From: Klebsiella sp. BIGb0138
GTDB lineage: Bacteria; Pseudomonadota; Gammaproteobacteria; Enterobacterales; Enterobacteriaceae
Length of the DNA: 64,000 bases
Assembly (NCBI RefSeq): GCF_004342285.1
Contig: NZ_SMCV01000002.1
Coordinates: 62,001 to 126,000, forward strand
Reading direction: 5' to 3'
The notes beneath the pieces were generated by a model that made no database searches, was not told the DNA's origin, and worked only from the letters and a program-made list of their open reading frames with translations. The first letter of the stretch is position 1. Every line of letters begins with the position of its first letter. A program made the position numbers and the translations under genes. Positions 27,475-35,307 of the stretch are shown here, in pieces.

Positions 27475-28377
27475 TCACGCCCTCTGCTGGCAAACGCTGA
27501 GCACCTGCTGACGTAACCACCTGTGGCCAGGCTCTTGCTCCTGGCGAGGATGCCACATCTGTGAAACGGTAATCTCCGGGGTTTTAACCGGGAGCTCAAA
27601 AACAACCACGCCCTCGGGCACGCCATAGCGTAGATAGGATGCCGGCACCAGCGTAAGCAGCTGAGAACGACAGGCAACCGCCAACGCAGCCGCAAACCCA
27701 GGTACCACAGCGGCAATTTTACGGCTCAGGCCGCATTGCGCTAACGCGTCATCCACGGGTCCGCGGACCATTCCGTGGCGGGAAGCGATCACGTGCTCGC
27801 AGGCAGCGTATTGCTCCCGGCTCATCTCTCCAGACTGCGCCAGCGGATGGGTGGTACTGAATACGCCAACAAAACGGTCGCGAAACAGCGCCTGCAGGCG
27901 AATTTCCGGCCCCATATTTTTCAGGACGCCAATCTCGAGATCCACCCGCCCATCGCGCAGAAATTGCGGGTCTTTCTCACTCTTCGCGACAAAGTTAAGC
28001 ATCACCCCCGGCGCCTGCGCCGCACAGGCGCGAATCAATGCCGGACCAAAGGTTTCGACAAATCCCTCATTAGTCCGCAAGGTGAATGTTTGTTCCAGCG
28101 TCGGGAGATTGAGCGGCGCAGCCGGGCTGTGCAATACCGATCGCATCTCGAAGACCACATTTTGCGTTCGCGCTTTTATGCTTTGCGCATGGGGCGTTAG
28201 TACCATTTTACGCCCGGCTCTCACCAGTAACGGGTCGCCGGTCACAACGCGCAGGCGGGTCAGCGTACGGCTCATTGCCGAAGCGCTAAGGCCCAAGCGC
28301 CGTGCCGCCCTCGCGACGCTCTCTTCCGCCAGTAAAACATCCAGCGCGACAAGTAAATTAAAATCGGGGTCGTTCAT
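27475..28377 (-). CDS. LysR-family transcriptional regulator
   Basis: A 300-residue LTTR: N-terminal winged HTH (about 5-65: LNLLVALDVLLAEESVARAARRLGLSASAMSRTLTRLR) and a periplasmic-binding-protein-like effector domain (about 90-300). The ATG at 28377 has AGGA 8 bp upstream and gives MNDPDFNLLVALD, a usual LTTR start; an upstream in-frame start adds 12 residues without support. It is divergent from an SDR gene with a 121-bp gap, the usual layout of an LTTR and its target. The ligand is unknown. Confidence 0.9.
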   Translation of the reverse strand: MNDPDFNLLVALDVLLAEESVARAARRLGLSASAMSRTLTRLRVVTGDPLLVRAGRKMVLTPHAQSIKARTQNVVFEMRSVLHSPAAPLNLPTLEQTFTLRTNEGFVETFGPALIRACAAQAPGVMLNFVAKSEKDPQFLRDGRVDLEIGVLKNMGPEIRLQALFRDRFVGVFSTTHPLAQSGEMSREQYAACEHVIASRHGMVRGPVDDALAQCGLSRKIAAVVPGFAAALAVACRSQLLTLVPASYLRYGVPEGVVVFELPVKTPEITVSQMWHPRQEQEPGHRWLRQQVLSVCQQRA

Positions 28378-28498
28378 CTGCGTTCCTGAATTGAGATAAG
28401 GCGTTTGTTGCATCTTATAACTGCAAATGCTGCGTCTTCCGCCTGATATATCCTATCACTATAGTCAGAGACTCACGTTTTACTTAAGGAGTTTGATT

Positions 28499-29200
28499 AT
28501 GACCACGATCGTTCGTCCGACAGTACTGATTGTCGGCGCTTCACGCGGGCTCGGCCACGCCATGGCGGGAGAATTCCTGCGCCATGGCTGGAATGTGATC
28601 GGCACCGTACGCGACATTCAGCATCCCACTCCGCTTCATCAACTCGCGCAGGACCACCCTGAGCGGGTGCGCATGGAAACGCTGGATATTTGTGATGCTG
28701 ACCAGCTGGCCGCGCTGGATACAAAGCTCGCCGCTGACCGCCTGGATATGCTGTTTGTCAATGCGGGAACTACCAATCGCGATCCGACGCAGACCATCGG
28801 CGAAGTCTCCAGCGAGGAGTTTATTCAGGTGATGCTGACGAATGCCCTTGCGCCAATGCGGGTGCTTGAACGTCTTCAGCACCATGTGGCTGCACAGGGA
28901 TTACTGGGCGTGATGTCCTCAGGTCAGGGCAGCCTGACCAATAACATCAGCGGCCAGCGCGAGCTGTACCGTGGTAGCAAAGCGGCACTCAATATGTTTA
29001 TGCGCAGTTTTGCCGCCCGTTCGCCGTCACATCCGCTGGTGGTGATGGCGCCGGGCTGGATCCGCACCGCGCTAGGCGGCGACGACGCGCCGCTGAGTAT
29101 CGAAGAGACGATTCCTCATCTGGTTACCGTTCTGCTGGCAAAACAGCAGAGGCCTGGCCTGGAATACCTGGATTATCAAGGAAGAACCGTTCCGTGGTGA
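28499..29200 (+). CDS. Short-chain dehydrogenase/reductase
   Basis: A 233-residue SDR with the cofactor motif GASRGLGHAM, NAG at VNAGTTN, and the catalytic Ser/Tyr/Lys triad (MSSGQGS, and YRGSKAALN). The substrate is unknown. The ATG at 28499 has AAGGAG 7 bp upstream; the longer frame to 28427 overlaps the LysR promoter region and is not needed. It is divergent from the LysR-type gene and is probably its target. Confidence 0.88.
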   Translation: MTTIVRPTVLIVGASRGLGHAMAGEFLRHGWNVIGTVRDIQHPTPLHQLAQDHPERVRMETLDICDADQLAALDTKLAADRLDMLFVNAGTTNRDPTQTIGEVSSEEFIQVMLTNALAPMRVLERLQHHVAAQGLLGVMSSGQGSLTNNISGQRELYRGSKAALNMFMRSFAARSPSHPLVVMAPGWIRTALGGDDAPLSIEETIPHLVTVLLAKQQRPGLEYLDYQGRTVPW

Positions 29201-29208
29201 ACCCGGCA

Positions 29209-29252
29209 TCCCGCTCTCTTTCAGCGCGTACCCGCCCTGAAAGAGAGCGGGA
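29209..29252 (+). terminator. Long hairpin downstream of the SDR gene
   Basis: Perfect 16-bp arms (29209-29224 with 29237-29252) enclose a 12-nt loop 8 bp after the SDR stop. There is no T tract, so it may be an RNA-stabilising hairpin or a weak terminator. Confidence 0.5.
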
Positions 29253-29586
29253 CGATTAGCCCGCAGAGTGCATCCCCCACCGCGGCAGGACGCCGGTGTT
29301 GAATTTGACGCCGGAACAGCCATCGCCAGGAAGATCGTCTCATATCAAAAAAAAGACAGCATCATGAATGAATGCTGAAGAGATATAAAATAAAACGTAA
29401 AAAAGAATCCCAACTATCCTATTTCATTCTTAAAAAATCACCTAACAACGTATCAAAGAAAATAAATATCCTTCAGTTTGTTATTTCACTCACAAAAAAT
29501 GTCTATGAAACCGTCTATCTTCAGGAAAAAACACAATTTGTGCTTTATCCTGAACACGAATAGAGGTTACGAGGACGCGCCACTAT
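29253..29586. other. Intergenic stretch before the XRE gene, becoming AT-rich
   Basis: No gene is recognised. The composition changes sharply at about 29335, from GC-rich to very AT-rich, marking the left edge of the XRE/nuclease cassette. The 13-mer CCGGTGTTGAATT at 29293-29305 recurs at 31289-31301 on the other side of the cassette. A 63-codon plus-strand frame at 29372 is low-complexity and not supported. Confidence 0.45.
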
Positions 29587-29961
29587 ATGCTGAAAGGAGA
29601 AAACGAAAAGATAGCATCCCGCCTGAAAGAAGCACGAGGGATGCGAGGGGTTTCACAAAAAGCACTAGCCGAGATGTGCGGCTGGACTCAATCTCGCATT
29701 GGCAATTATGAGTCGGGAATACGTTGCATCGGCGTCAGTGATGCAATAATTTTATCCAAATTTTTAGGGATGGCGCCTGCTGAGCTGATGTTTGGTAAAG
29801 ATGACAGCATGTCCTTATGCAATGATGAGAAAAAATTACTGCATATATTCAGGCAGTTACCAAAGCCCGATCAAAAACAAATGCTACGAGTATTTAGCCG
29901 CAGATTAAAAGAAATTGATGAATATGTCGAAAAATACCTTAAGGGCCGTCATCCACGTTAA
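29587..29961 (+). CDS. XRE-family helix-turn-helix regulator
   Basis: A 124-residue protein with a Cro/CI-type HTH (about 8-65; RLKEARGMRGVSQKALAEMC, then TQSRIGNYESG as recognition helix region) and a short helical C-terminus of charged residues (about 80-124). It resembles small prophage or defence-locus repressors without a peptidase domain. The ribosome site is poor (GAGG about 13 bp upstream), so the start is not certain. It lies 44 bp before a solitary HsdR_N-type nuclease gene in the same direction and probably controls it. Composition is AT-rich compared with the core. Confidence 0.85.
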   Translation: MLKGENEKIASRLKEARGMRGVSQKALAEMCGWTQSRIGNYESGIRCIGVSDAIILSKFLGMAPAELMFGKDDSMSLCNDEKKLLHIFRQLPKPDQKQMLRVFSRRLKEIDEYVEKYLKGRHPR

Positions 29962-30005
29962 ACGCCCTTTTAAATCTACTACACACGCAAAGGTAACTGA
30001 AGGTA

Positions 30006-31169
30006 ATGGAAAACTTCAAATTAAGACTTAAAAATCACATTGAACATGTCAAAAATGTTGGTATTCATTGCACAACTGAAGAAACAACCAAACAGGCATT
30101 GATATTACCGTTTTTGGATACTCTTGGCTTTAATTCGTATGATCCGCAGAAAGTAAAAGCAGAATATGGTGCTGATTTCCCCGGTGTAAAAGCGGGAGAA
30201 AGAGTCGACTATGCTCTCTTTTGCCAGGGGGTGCCGGTCATGTTCATTGAGGCAAAAGCCTTTAAAGAGAAGATTGATAACCACTGCCCACAGCTTTCAC
30301 GCTACTTTAACTGTACTCCAGAGGTAACAATCTCAGCGATAACAAATGGATTAGAATGGCGTTTTTTCACTGATCTCCAGGAAAAAAACATCATGGACCC
30401 AACACCATTCTTAAGAATTAGAATGGACAGCATTACTGACGCAGATGCCGAGCAACTATTTAGGTTTCGTCATGATAAATTTAAACCTGAAGCGCTAAGA
30501 ACTCTTGCTGAAGAAAGCGTATACATCTCCGCCTTCTCAAAAGTTATAAGCTCTAGCCTGAAAGATATTGATTCTGAATTTGTAAGATATGTTGCATCGC
30601 GTGCAAATATTGGTCGTCAACTCAATCAACGATTTATTGACTCAATCACACCTTTAGTCAGAGAGGCGGTACAACGTTCCGTTAGCGCTATGGTGGTATC
30701 CGGTCTTTCCGCAAATGCGCAGATCGTCGATGAAACGACTGCTCAAGAAGTCAGTGAGGTCGCGGTCACTGACGCCGCAGCCGATGTGGTTGATCCAGAT
30801 AATCCAAACATTGTGACAACACCAAATGAGCGTTCGCTTTTTGAAAAGATAGTTTCAATAATAGGTGCCGATAAAGATGTTCAGGCTAAAGATACTGAAT
30901 CATATTATGGTGTTCTCTATCAGGGAAAAACAAACAGATGGATCGTGCGCTATTATGATAAAAAGAGCCGTTCGTCTATACAAATACCTATTGAATTAAC
31001 ACCAATTGCAATCAATGAGATCTCACGAGCCCGACTTGAGCATGATGGTACAAGAATATACCTCGACAAACCTGAGGATATTCTAAGGATATCAGGATTG
31101 ATATTAGATGCTTTCCAGTATGTAACCAATGATGAAAACTTCAAAAAGAAAAAAAATGAAACCGCCTGA
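30006..31169 (+). CDS. Solitary HsdR_N-type (COG2810-like) restriction nuclease
   Basis: A 387-residue protein whose first ~180 residues match the HsdR N-terminal nuclease fold: the TEE..T....ILPFLDTLGF helix (about 23-42) and a PD-(D/E)XK core with Asp68 in RVDYALF and Glu82-x-Lys84 in FIEAKAF. The helicase and translocase parts of a type I R subunit are absent, as are hsdM and hsdS, so it is not a truncated type I system but resembles the stand-alone 'type IV restriction' group. Residues about 280-385 form a separate, unassigned C-terminal domain. The nearest partner is the upstream XRE gene. A role in DNA restriction or phage defence is inferred. Confidence 0.8.
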   Translation: MENFKLRLKNHIEHVKNVGIHCTTEETTKQALILPFLDTLGFNSYDPQKVKAEYGADFPGVKAGERVDYALFCQGVPVMFIEAKAFKEKIDNHCPQLSRYFNCTPEVTISAITNGLEWRFFTDLQEKNIMDPTPFLRIRMDSITDADAEQLFRFRHDKFKPEALRTLAEESVYISAFSKVISSSLKDIDSEFVRYVASRANIGRQLNQRFIDSITPLVREAVQRSVSAMVVSGLSANAQIVDETTAQEVSEVAVTDAAADVVDPDNPNIVTTPNERSLFEKIVSIIGADKDVQAKDTESYYGVLYQGKTNRWIVRYYDKKSRSSIQIPIELTPIAINEISRARLEHDGTRIYLDKPEDILRISGLILDAFQYVTNDENFKKKKNETA

Positions 31170-31177
31170 AGCATCCT

Positions 31178-31204
31178 AAATCCCGCTATATGCGGGATTT
31201 TTTA
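31178..31204 (+). terminator. Terminator of the nuclease gene
   Basis: A 9-bp perfect stem (31178-31186 with 31192-31200) with a TATAT loop ends in a run of six to seven Ts, 8 bp after the stop. Confidence 0.85.
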
Positions 31205-31431
31205 ACAACCTTTCTGAATGGTCAACATCGCCAGGACCACAGCCGGTCGAGGACATCAATATCCACAGTTTTGCGCAGGTACCGGCGACCGGTGTTGAAT
31301 TCTCGTCAGCGATTTTCATCGCGGCTTCTGGCTTTGCACAATGGGGAGTGGTATGAGATCGAGGATTGATGATAGCCACGGCCGCCGCCCTGGCGCTCGA
31401 ACCAACGCAATCAGACTGGCGTGTAGATTGT

Positions 31432-31704
31432 CTATTTAATGTAGGAATCCAGTACCTTCAATACCACCTCCAGATCCTCCGCTCGTTTCGTCTCTTCTCC
31501 CTCATGAACGATATGCTCTACCAGATGGCCCTTTATGACCTCACGCATTAACCCATTTACCGCCCCGCGTATCGCGGCAATCTGCTGCAGTACCGCCGCA
31601 CATTCATGCGGTTCATCGAGCATTTTTTTCAGCGCAATAACCTGGCCCTGAATCTTGTTGGTACGGGCTTTAAGCTTTTGCTGGTCACGGATTGTATGCG
31701 ACAT
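31432..31704 (-). CDS. rcnR: Nickel/cobalt-responsive repressor RcnR
   Basis: A 90-residue all-helical CsoR/RcnR-family repressor, nearly identical to E. coli RcnR. The metal-sensing residues are present: His3 at the N-terminus (MSHTIRD), Cys35 in EPHECAAV, and later histidines (GHLVEHIVH). Without Ni(II) or Co(II) it binds two G-tract operators between itself and the divergent rcnA; metal binding releases it. Two such operators are visible at 31755-31789. Confidence 0.96.
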   Translation of the reverse strand: MSHTIRDQQKLKARTNKIQGQVIALKKMLDEPHECAAVLQQIAAIRGAVNGLMREVIKGHLVEHIVHEGEETKRAEDLEVVLKVLDSYIK

Positions 31705-31754
31705 ACTGAAATCTCTTACGCAAAAAAACGTGCTTAACTATACCATTACCATTC

Positions 31755-31789
31755 TACTGGGGGGTAGTATATTGTACTGGGGGGGAGTA
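31755..31789. promoter_or_regulatory. Twin RcnR operators
   Basis: TACT-G6-TAGTA (31755-31769) and TACT-G7-AGTA (31775-31789) match the RcnR recognition sequence TACT-G6-N-AGTA. They lie between divergent rcnR and rcnA, 36 bp before the rcnA ATG. Confidence 0.92.
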
Positions 31790-31825
31790 GAATTCCGACA
31801 TTGCACATTCTCAGGAATCTTTCCC

Positions 31826-32944
31826 ATGCCCGAATTTACCGCCCTTCTTCAGCAAGGGAATGCCTGGTTCTTCATTCCCAGCGCTGTTCTGCTAGGCGCC
31901 CTCCACGGGCTGGAACCCGGGCATTCAAAAACGATGATGGCTGCGTTTATTATCGCCATAAGAGGCAGTGCCAGGCAGGCTGCCATGCTTGGTCTGGCGG
32001 CAACCCTTTCCCATACCGCTATCGTGTGGATCATTGCCTTTGGTGGAATGTATATCAGCCAGCGATTTACCGCCGAATCGGCTGAGCCGTGGCTGCAGCT
32101 GGTTTCTGCGGTCATCATTCTGGCTACCGCATTCTGGATGTTCTGGCGTACCTGGAATGGAGAGAGAAACTGGCTTGCTGCTATCCAGGAAAGCGAAAAA
32201 CAGCACCATCACGATGAATCAAAGGTGATCGATACCGGGCATGGCAGCGTTGAAGTGTCCATTTTTGCCGAGAATCAACCTCCACACTGGCGTTTACGCA
32301 CGCTCAGCGGCAGGAAATGGGAGGCCAATGGGGTGTCATTAGTCACACAACGTGAAGGAGGTACATCCTCTCAGGTTTTTGATTTTGTTGATCATGGTGA
32401 GTACCTGCAATCCGCATCAGCGATTCCTGAACCACATGCTTTCAGCGTCCGTCTTTCTCTGGGCCATCGCGGCCATGTTCACGATTATGCCCTGCAGTTC
32501 CATGACCATGGGCACCCTCATGACCCCCCCACGCTCGATGGGTTTGATGTGAACTCAAAAGCGTATCAGGACGCCCACCAACGGGCGCATGCTAACGACA
32601 TTCAGCAACGCTTTAGCGGGAAAGAGGCCACAAACTGGCAGATTTTGCTGTTTGGTCTGACGGGGGGATTGATACCTTGTCCGGCGGCGATTACGGTCAT
32701 GTTAATCTGCATTCAGCTAAAAGCGTTGGCCCTGGGAGGAGCCCTGGTGGTTTGTTTCAGCATTGGGCTGGCCCTGACGTTGGTTACGGTTGGCGTTGGC
32801 GCTGCGGTTAGCGTCCGCCAGGTTGCAAAACGCTGGCCTGGTTTGAACACGCTTGCCAGAAGAGCCCCTTATTTTTCAAGCGCATTGATTGCCGCCGTGG
32901 GAATTTATATGGCGATCCACAGCGGACTCAGCCTGGTGCGCTGA
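31826..32944 (+). CDS. rcnA: Nickel/cobalt efflux protein RcnA
   Basis: A 372-residue inner-membrane exporter of the NiCoT/RcnA family. About six membrane segments flank a long cytoplasmic, His-rich region (about 125-260, with HHHDES, GHRGHVHDY, HDHGHPHDPP). The first segment carries the metal motif LHGLEPGHSKTM. It removes excess Ni(II) and Co(II). The ATG at 31826 follows CAGGA; the open frame extends upstream through the operators and rcnR and is not coding there. This protein is longer than E. coli RcnA in the loop. An rcnB gene, which follows rcnA in E. coli, is not present in the next 200 bp. Confidence 0.93.
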   Translation: MPEFTALLQQGNAWFFIPSAVLLGALHGLEPGHSKTMMAAFIIAIRGSARQAAMLGLAATLSHTAIVWIIAFGGMYISQRFTAESAEPWLQLVSAVIILATAFWMFWRTWNGERNWLAAIQESEKQHHHDESKVIDTGHGSVEVSIFAENQPPHWRLRTLSGRKWEANGVSLVTQREGGTSSQVFDFVDHGEYLQSASAIPEPHAFSVRLSLGHRGHVHDYALQFHDHGHPHDPPTLDGFDVNSKAYQDAHQRAHANDIQQRFSGKEATNWQILLFGLTGGLIPCPAAITVMLICIQLKALALGGALVVCFSIGLALTLVTVGVGAAVSVRQVAKRWPGLNTLARRAPYFSSALIAAVGIYMAIHSGLSLVR

Positions 32945-33161
32945 GGTTCGCTAATAAACAAAAATCGGGGTAAAACTCACCACAGAAAAAGGATTTTTCC
33001 AATGCGTGGCGGACAGCGTTAGCCAATAAAGTCATCGCGAGTGGCACCGGGTAAAAATAAATAAGCGCCTGAGCGCAATACCGGTGAATTGACAGCTAAA
33101 TTTCCAACGGGCGTCGTTCTGGCCTTTACCCGTCAGCTGGAATATTTCAGGCTTCAGAAAC

Positions 33162-33193
33162 CACACAACCCTGCCATGAGGCAGGGTTGTGTG
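33162..33193 (-). terminator. Terminator of the csp-tRNA unit
   Basis: A perfect 14-bp stem (33162-33175 with 33180-33193) and ATGA loop begin 10 nt after the tRNA 3' end on the minus strand, followed by GGTTTC. Confidence 0.7.
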
Positions 33194-33203
33194 TAGAGAT
33201 TGA

Positions 33204-33277
33204 TCCGCCATCGAGGACTCGAACCCCGAACCGTAGAGGTAGAAGCTCTATGCTCTATCCCGTTGAGCTAATGGCGA
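33204..33277 (-). tRNA. tRNA-Arg (anticodon UCU), no encoded CCA
   Basis: The minus strand folds into a complete cloverleaf of 74 nt: a 7-bp acceptor stem with a U-G first pair, D stem GCTC/GAGC, anticodon stem TAGAG/CTCTA around the loop CTTCTAC (anticodon TCT), and T stem CGGGG/CCTCG with loop TTCGAGT. The discriminator base is A. The next bases are TCAAT, so the 3' CCA is not encoded, unlike ordinary chromosomal tRNA genes of enterobacteria; nucleotidyltransferase would have to add it. UCU reads the rare codons AGA/AGG. It starts 11 nt after the csp stop. Confidence 0.88.
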
Positions 33278-33288
33278 ATTTAACTCAT

Positions 33289-33501
33289 TTAAATTGCAGA
33301 GACATTGCCAGCAGAAGGACCTTTCTGGCCATCCTCAACGGTAAACTCAACCTTCTGGCCTTCGTTCAGCGTTTTAAAACCGCCGCTCTGGATGGCAGAG
33401 AAATGCACAAACACGTCTTTGCTACCATTATCAGGGGTGATAAAGCCAAATCCTTTGGACTCATTAAACCATTTTACTAAACCAGTCATTTTGTTAGACA
33501 T
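33289..33501 (-). CDS. CspA-family cold-shock protein (CspB/CspG/CspI-like)
   Basis: A 70-residue OB-fold nucleic-acid-binding protein with RNP1 KGFGFITP and RNP2 DVFVHFSAI. The start [13 protein letters not shown] is that of E. coli CspB, CspG and CspI. It acts as an RNA chaperone, with these paralogues being cold-induced. A cold box lies in a 5' leader of about 160 nt. The gene is followed at once by a tRNA-Arg gene and their shared terminator, suggesting one transcript. Confidence 0.94.
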   Translation of the reverse strand: MSNKMTGLVKWFNESKGFGFITPDNGSKDVFVHFSAIQSGGFKTLNEGQKVEFTVEDGQKGPSAGNVSAI

Positions 33502-33665
33502 AAATAATACCTTTCTATAAACAGTAGCCTTACGGCGAAATGGCCTTCGCACAGAAAACAATTACTCACGATAAGAAGGCTCAAAAGAAAGGATTATCTA
33601 TGGATAACACTTGAGATGAGGACTGCTTTACTAAACCGCTTTATCATGTCTGTGTACTAAACCGA
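33502..33665 (-). promoter_or_regulatory. Cold-shock 5' leader with cold box
   Basis: On the minus strand 33638-33663 reads GGTTTAGTACACAGAC, six more bases, then AAAGC, matching the cspA-family cold box. Position and length (about 160 nt before the ATG) match the long thermosensing leaders of cspA/B/G/I mRNAs, so cold-inducible translation is expected. Confidence 0.75.
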
Positions 33666-33719
33666 CCCTCCATTAGTCACACGAATCCTTCTTTATCGCA
33701 AGCGTTATTTATAACTTAT

Positions 33720-34216
33720 TTATAACAAAGTCCGCCGGTCGGCATGATTAGCCAGGCCAAATTGGCCGTCAATCTACCGCCCGGCGGAATGTGCCCCCTG
33801 AGATCGGTTGTTCCTGATGAGGACAGGCATAAAATATCCGCCGGGTTTTCAGGAACCAGGAGCGTTGCCTGTTCACCTGCCCCAGGCGCAAAGACTGACC
33901 CACAGATTTAACCGAACCATATCAGCAAAATTATGCTCAACCGCGGCAATGTTTCGCCCAGGAAAGCGTGAGAAAACTGGCCATATGATGATTAAGATTG
34001 CATTTAACATCGTTCTCCCTGTACCACCGCTACCCTTCTAACACTCCGATAAGCCCATTTTTTAAGACATTTTAATCGTTATCGCCGGACAAAAAACTGC
34101 CGGCCATCGCGATGGCCCCTCTCAGCGAGATAAATAGCAGATAGCATGCGCATGATTTAACAACGAGTACCCTCTCAATAATTGCCAGAACTTAAAGTCA
34201 GGCTTTAATCTGGCTA
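33720..34216. other. Intergenic stretch between csp and the DUF421 gene
   Basis: No gene is recognised. It contains one copy (33973-33991) of a 19-bp word, AAAACTGGCCATATGATGA, that recurs near the end of ompW at 36189-36207. Composition turns AT-rich towards the DUF421 gene. Confidence 0.5.
33973..33991 (+). repeat. Left copy of a 19-bp direct repeat flanking the DUF3290-DUF421 insert
   Basis: The word AAAACTGGCCATATGATGA is identical to 36189-36207. The preceding ~17 bases are also similar (GCCCAGGA against GCGCAGGA, then a one-base indel), so the homologous segment is about 36 bp. Confidence 0.7.
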
Positions 34217-34864
34217 TCATCTTTCATATCCATACAAATTAATTCTGCCAGACAAATATTCACCTAAATAGACTTCACTGATTTTGCCAAAACCTTGCTC
34301 TGCAATTTTTGCCTCGAGCCATTCTTTGTCCTTATTAATAATCTCAAGAAGATCATGATTAGCTAAGCCATCCACTATTATTGGATAACGAATGTTCTCA
34401 TCTCCGCTTTGAATAATAGTCAACTGACCATTTTGCTCGAGAACCACGCGCTTCAGTTCTTCCACTTCATAAACACCATTAGCTCTTAATTTAAACATCA
34501 AGTCATTGGCCGAAACTCCATTTCTTAGACACTCTTTAACATCAACCGTGCCATTATGTACTAGCGTAATGGGTTTACCATCAATAACTCGCTTAATAAA
34601 ACGATTATTTTCTTTTAAAAACTTAAGAACAAACACCAGCAATGTCCAGATAATTAGCACCAGAACAAATTGCAGTACGGTAATCGATTCATTGTAAATC
34701 ACGCCTCCGATAATTCCACCAAGAACATAGTTTTGCACCTGATCCATTGCAGATGAGGGAGCCAGATTGCCTTTCCCCATGAGATTTATTTGCACAATCA
34801 GACACAGTATTCCGAGTCCCAATTTTATAATAATAGGCATGTATATGATCATCTCGTTCCTCAT
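34217..34864 (-). CDS. DUF421 membrane protein (YetF/YdfR-like)
   Basis: A 215-residue protein with three membrane segments in the first ~85 residues (IIKLGLGILCLIVQINLMG, a VLGGIIGGVIYN loop, and FVLVLIIWTLLVFVLKFL) and a cytoplasmic alpha/beta domain after residue 90 (GKPITLVHNGTVDVKECLR, characteristic of DUF421). Function is not established; the Bacillus homologues are linked to spore and envelope traits. It overlaps the upstream DUF3290 gene by ATGA, so they form a pair. Such DUF3290-DUF421 pairs are common in Firmicutes. AT-rich codon use suggests acquisition by transfer. Confidence 0.82.
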   Translation of the reverse strand: MRNEMIIYMPIIIKLGLGILCLIVQINLMGKGNLAPSSAMDQVQNYVLGGIIGGVIYNESITVLQFVLVLIIWTLLVFVLKFLKENNRFIKRVIDGKPITLVHNGTVDVKECLRNGVSANDLMFKLRANGVYEVEELKRVVLEQNGQLTIIQSGDENIRYPIIVDGLANHDLLEIINKDKEWLEAKIAEQGFGKISEVYLGEYLSGRINLYGYER

Positions 34865-35307
34865 TTTACTATGATAGTGGCATCCGGATTGGTTAACCAG
34901 GCTGGCACCAGGCTATAAGTGTTTTGATCGGCACTTAAATTCACCCGATAATAGCGATCATTAACTTTAACAATCACGCCATCCGATAACTGCAGCGAAC
35001 TGGTAAAAATAGAATCCATGCTGACACTTTTTTCTTTTGCCAATACCCTGACAAAATTAACCATTTGCGATGATTGTGAGTGTATATTTTCACTGTTCGT
35101 ATAATCAGAATATTGAACACCTGAAATGAAAAGCAAAAACAAGAAGGCGATAATCGTTAAGTCCCGGTACTTAGTCTGCAGACGATGACGCATATACAGA
35201 CTAAAAACAACAATCAAAATAAACAACGCGCTGAAGATAATAATATACTTCAAATAATCATTTAGATTCGACTGCGTTTGCAGATAACTTATGCCATAAA
35301 ACTTCAT
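34861..35307 (-). CDS. DUF3290 membrane protein
   Basis: A 148-residue protein with two membrane helices (about 20-42 and 52-70) and a C-terminal extracytoplasmic or cytoplasmic domain of about 75 residues. The pattern SYLQTQSNLNDYLKYI, two helices, and a DGVIVKVNDRYYRVNLSAD core fits DUF3290. Its function is unknown. It comes first in a two-gene unit with the DUF421 gene (ATGA overlap). The pair is AT-rich and bounded by short direct repeats. Confidence 0.78.
   Translation of the reverse strand: MKFYGISYLQTQSNLNDYLKYIIIFSALFILIVVFSLYMRHRLQTKYRDLTIIAFLFLLFISGVQYSDYTNSENIHSQSSQMVNFVRVLAKEKSVSMDSIFTSSLQLSDGVIVKVNDRYYRVNLSADQNTYSLVPAWLTNPDATIIVK

Noticed and set aside
29372-29563. A 63-codon Lys-rich plus-strand frame
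   Set aside because: It lies in AT-rich, low-complexity DNA just upstream of the XRE gene and has no ribosome site.
30006-31169. Truncated type I restriction system
   Set aside because: There is no hsdM or hsdS, no helicase motif, and the protein has its own C-terminal domain and terminator, so a stand-alone nuclease is the better description.
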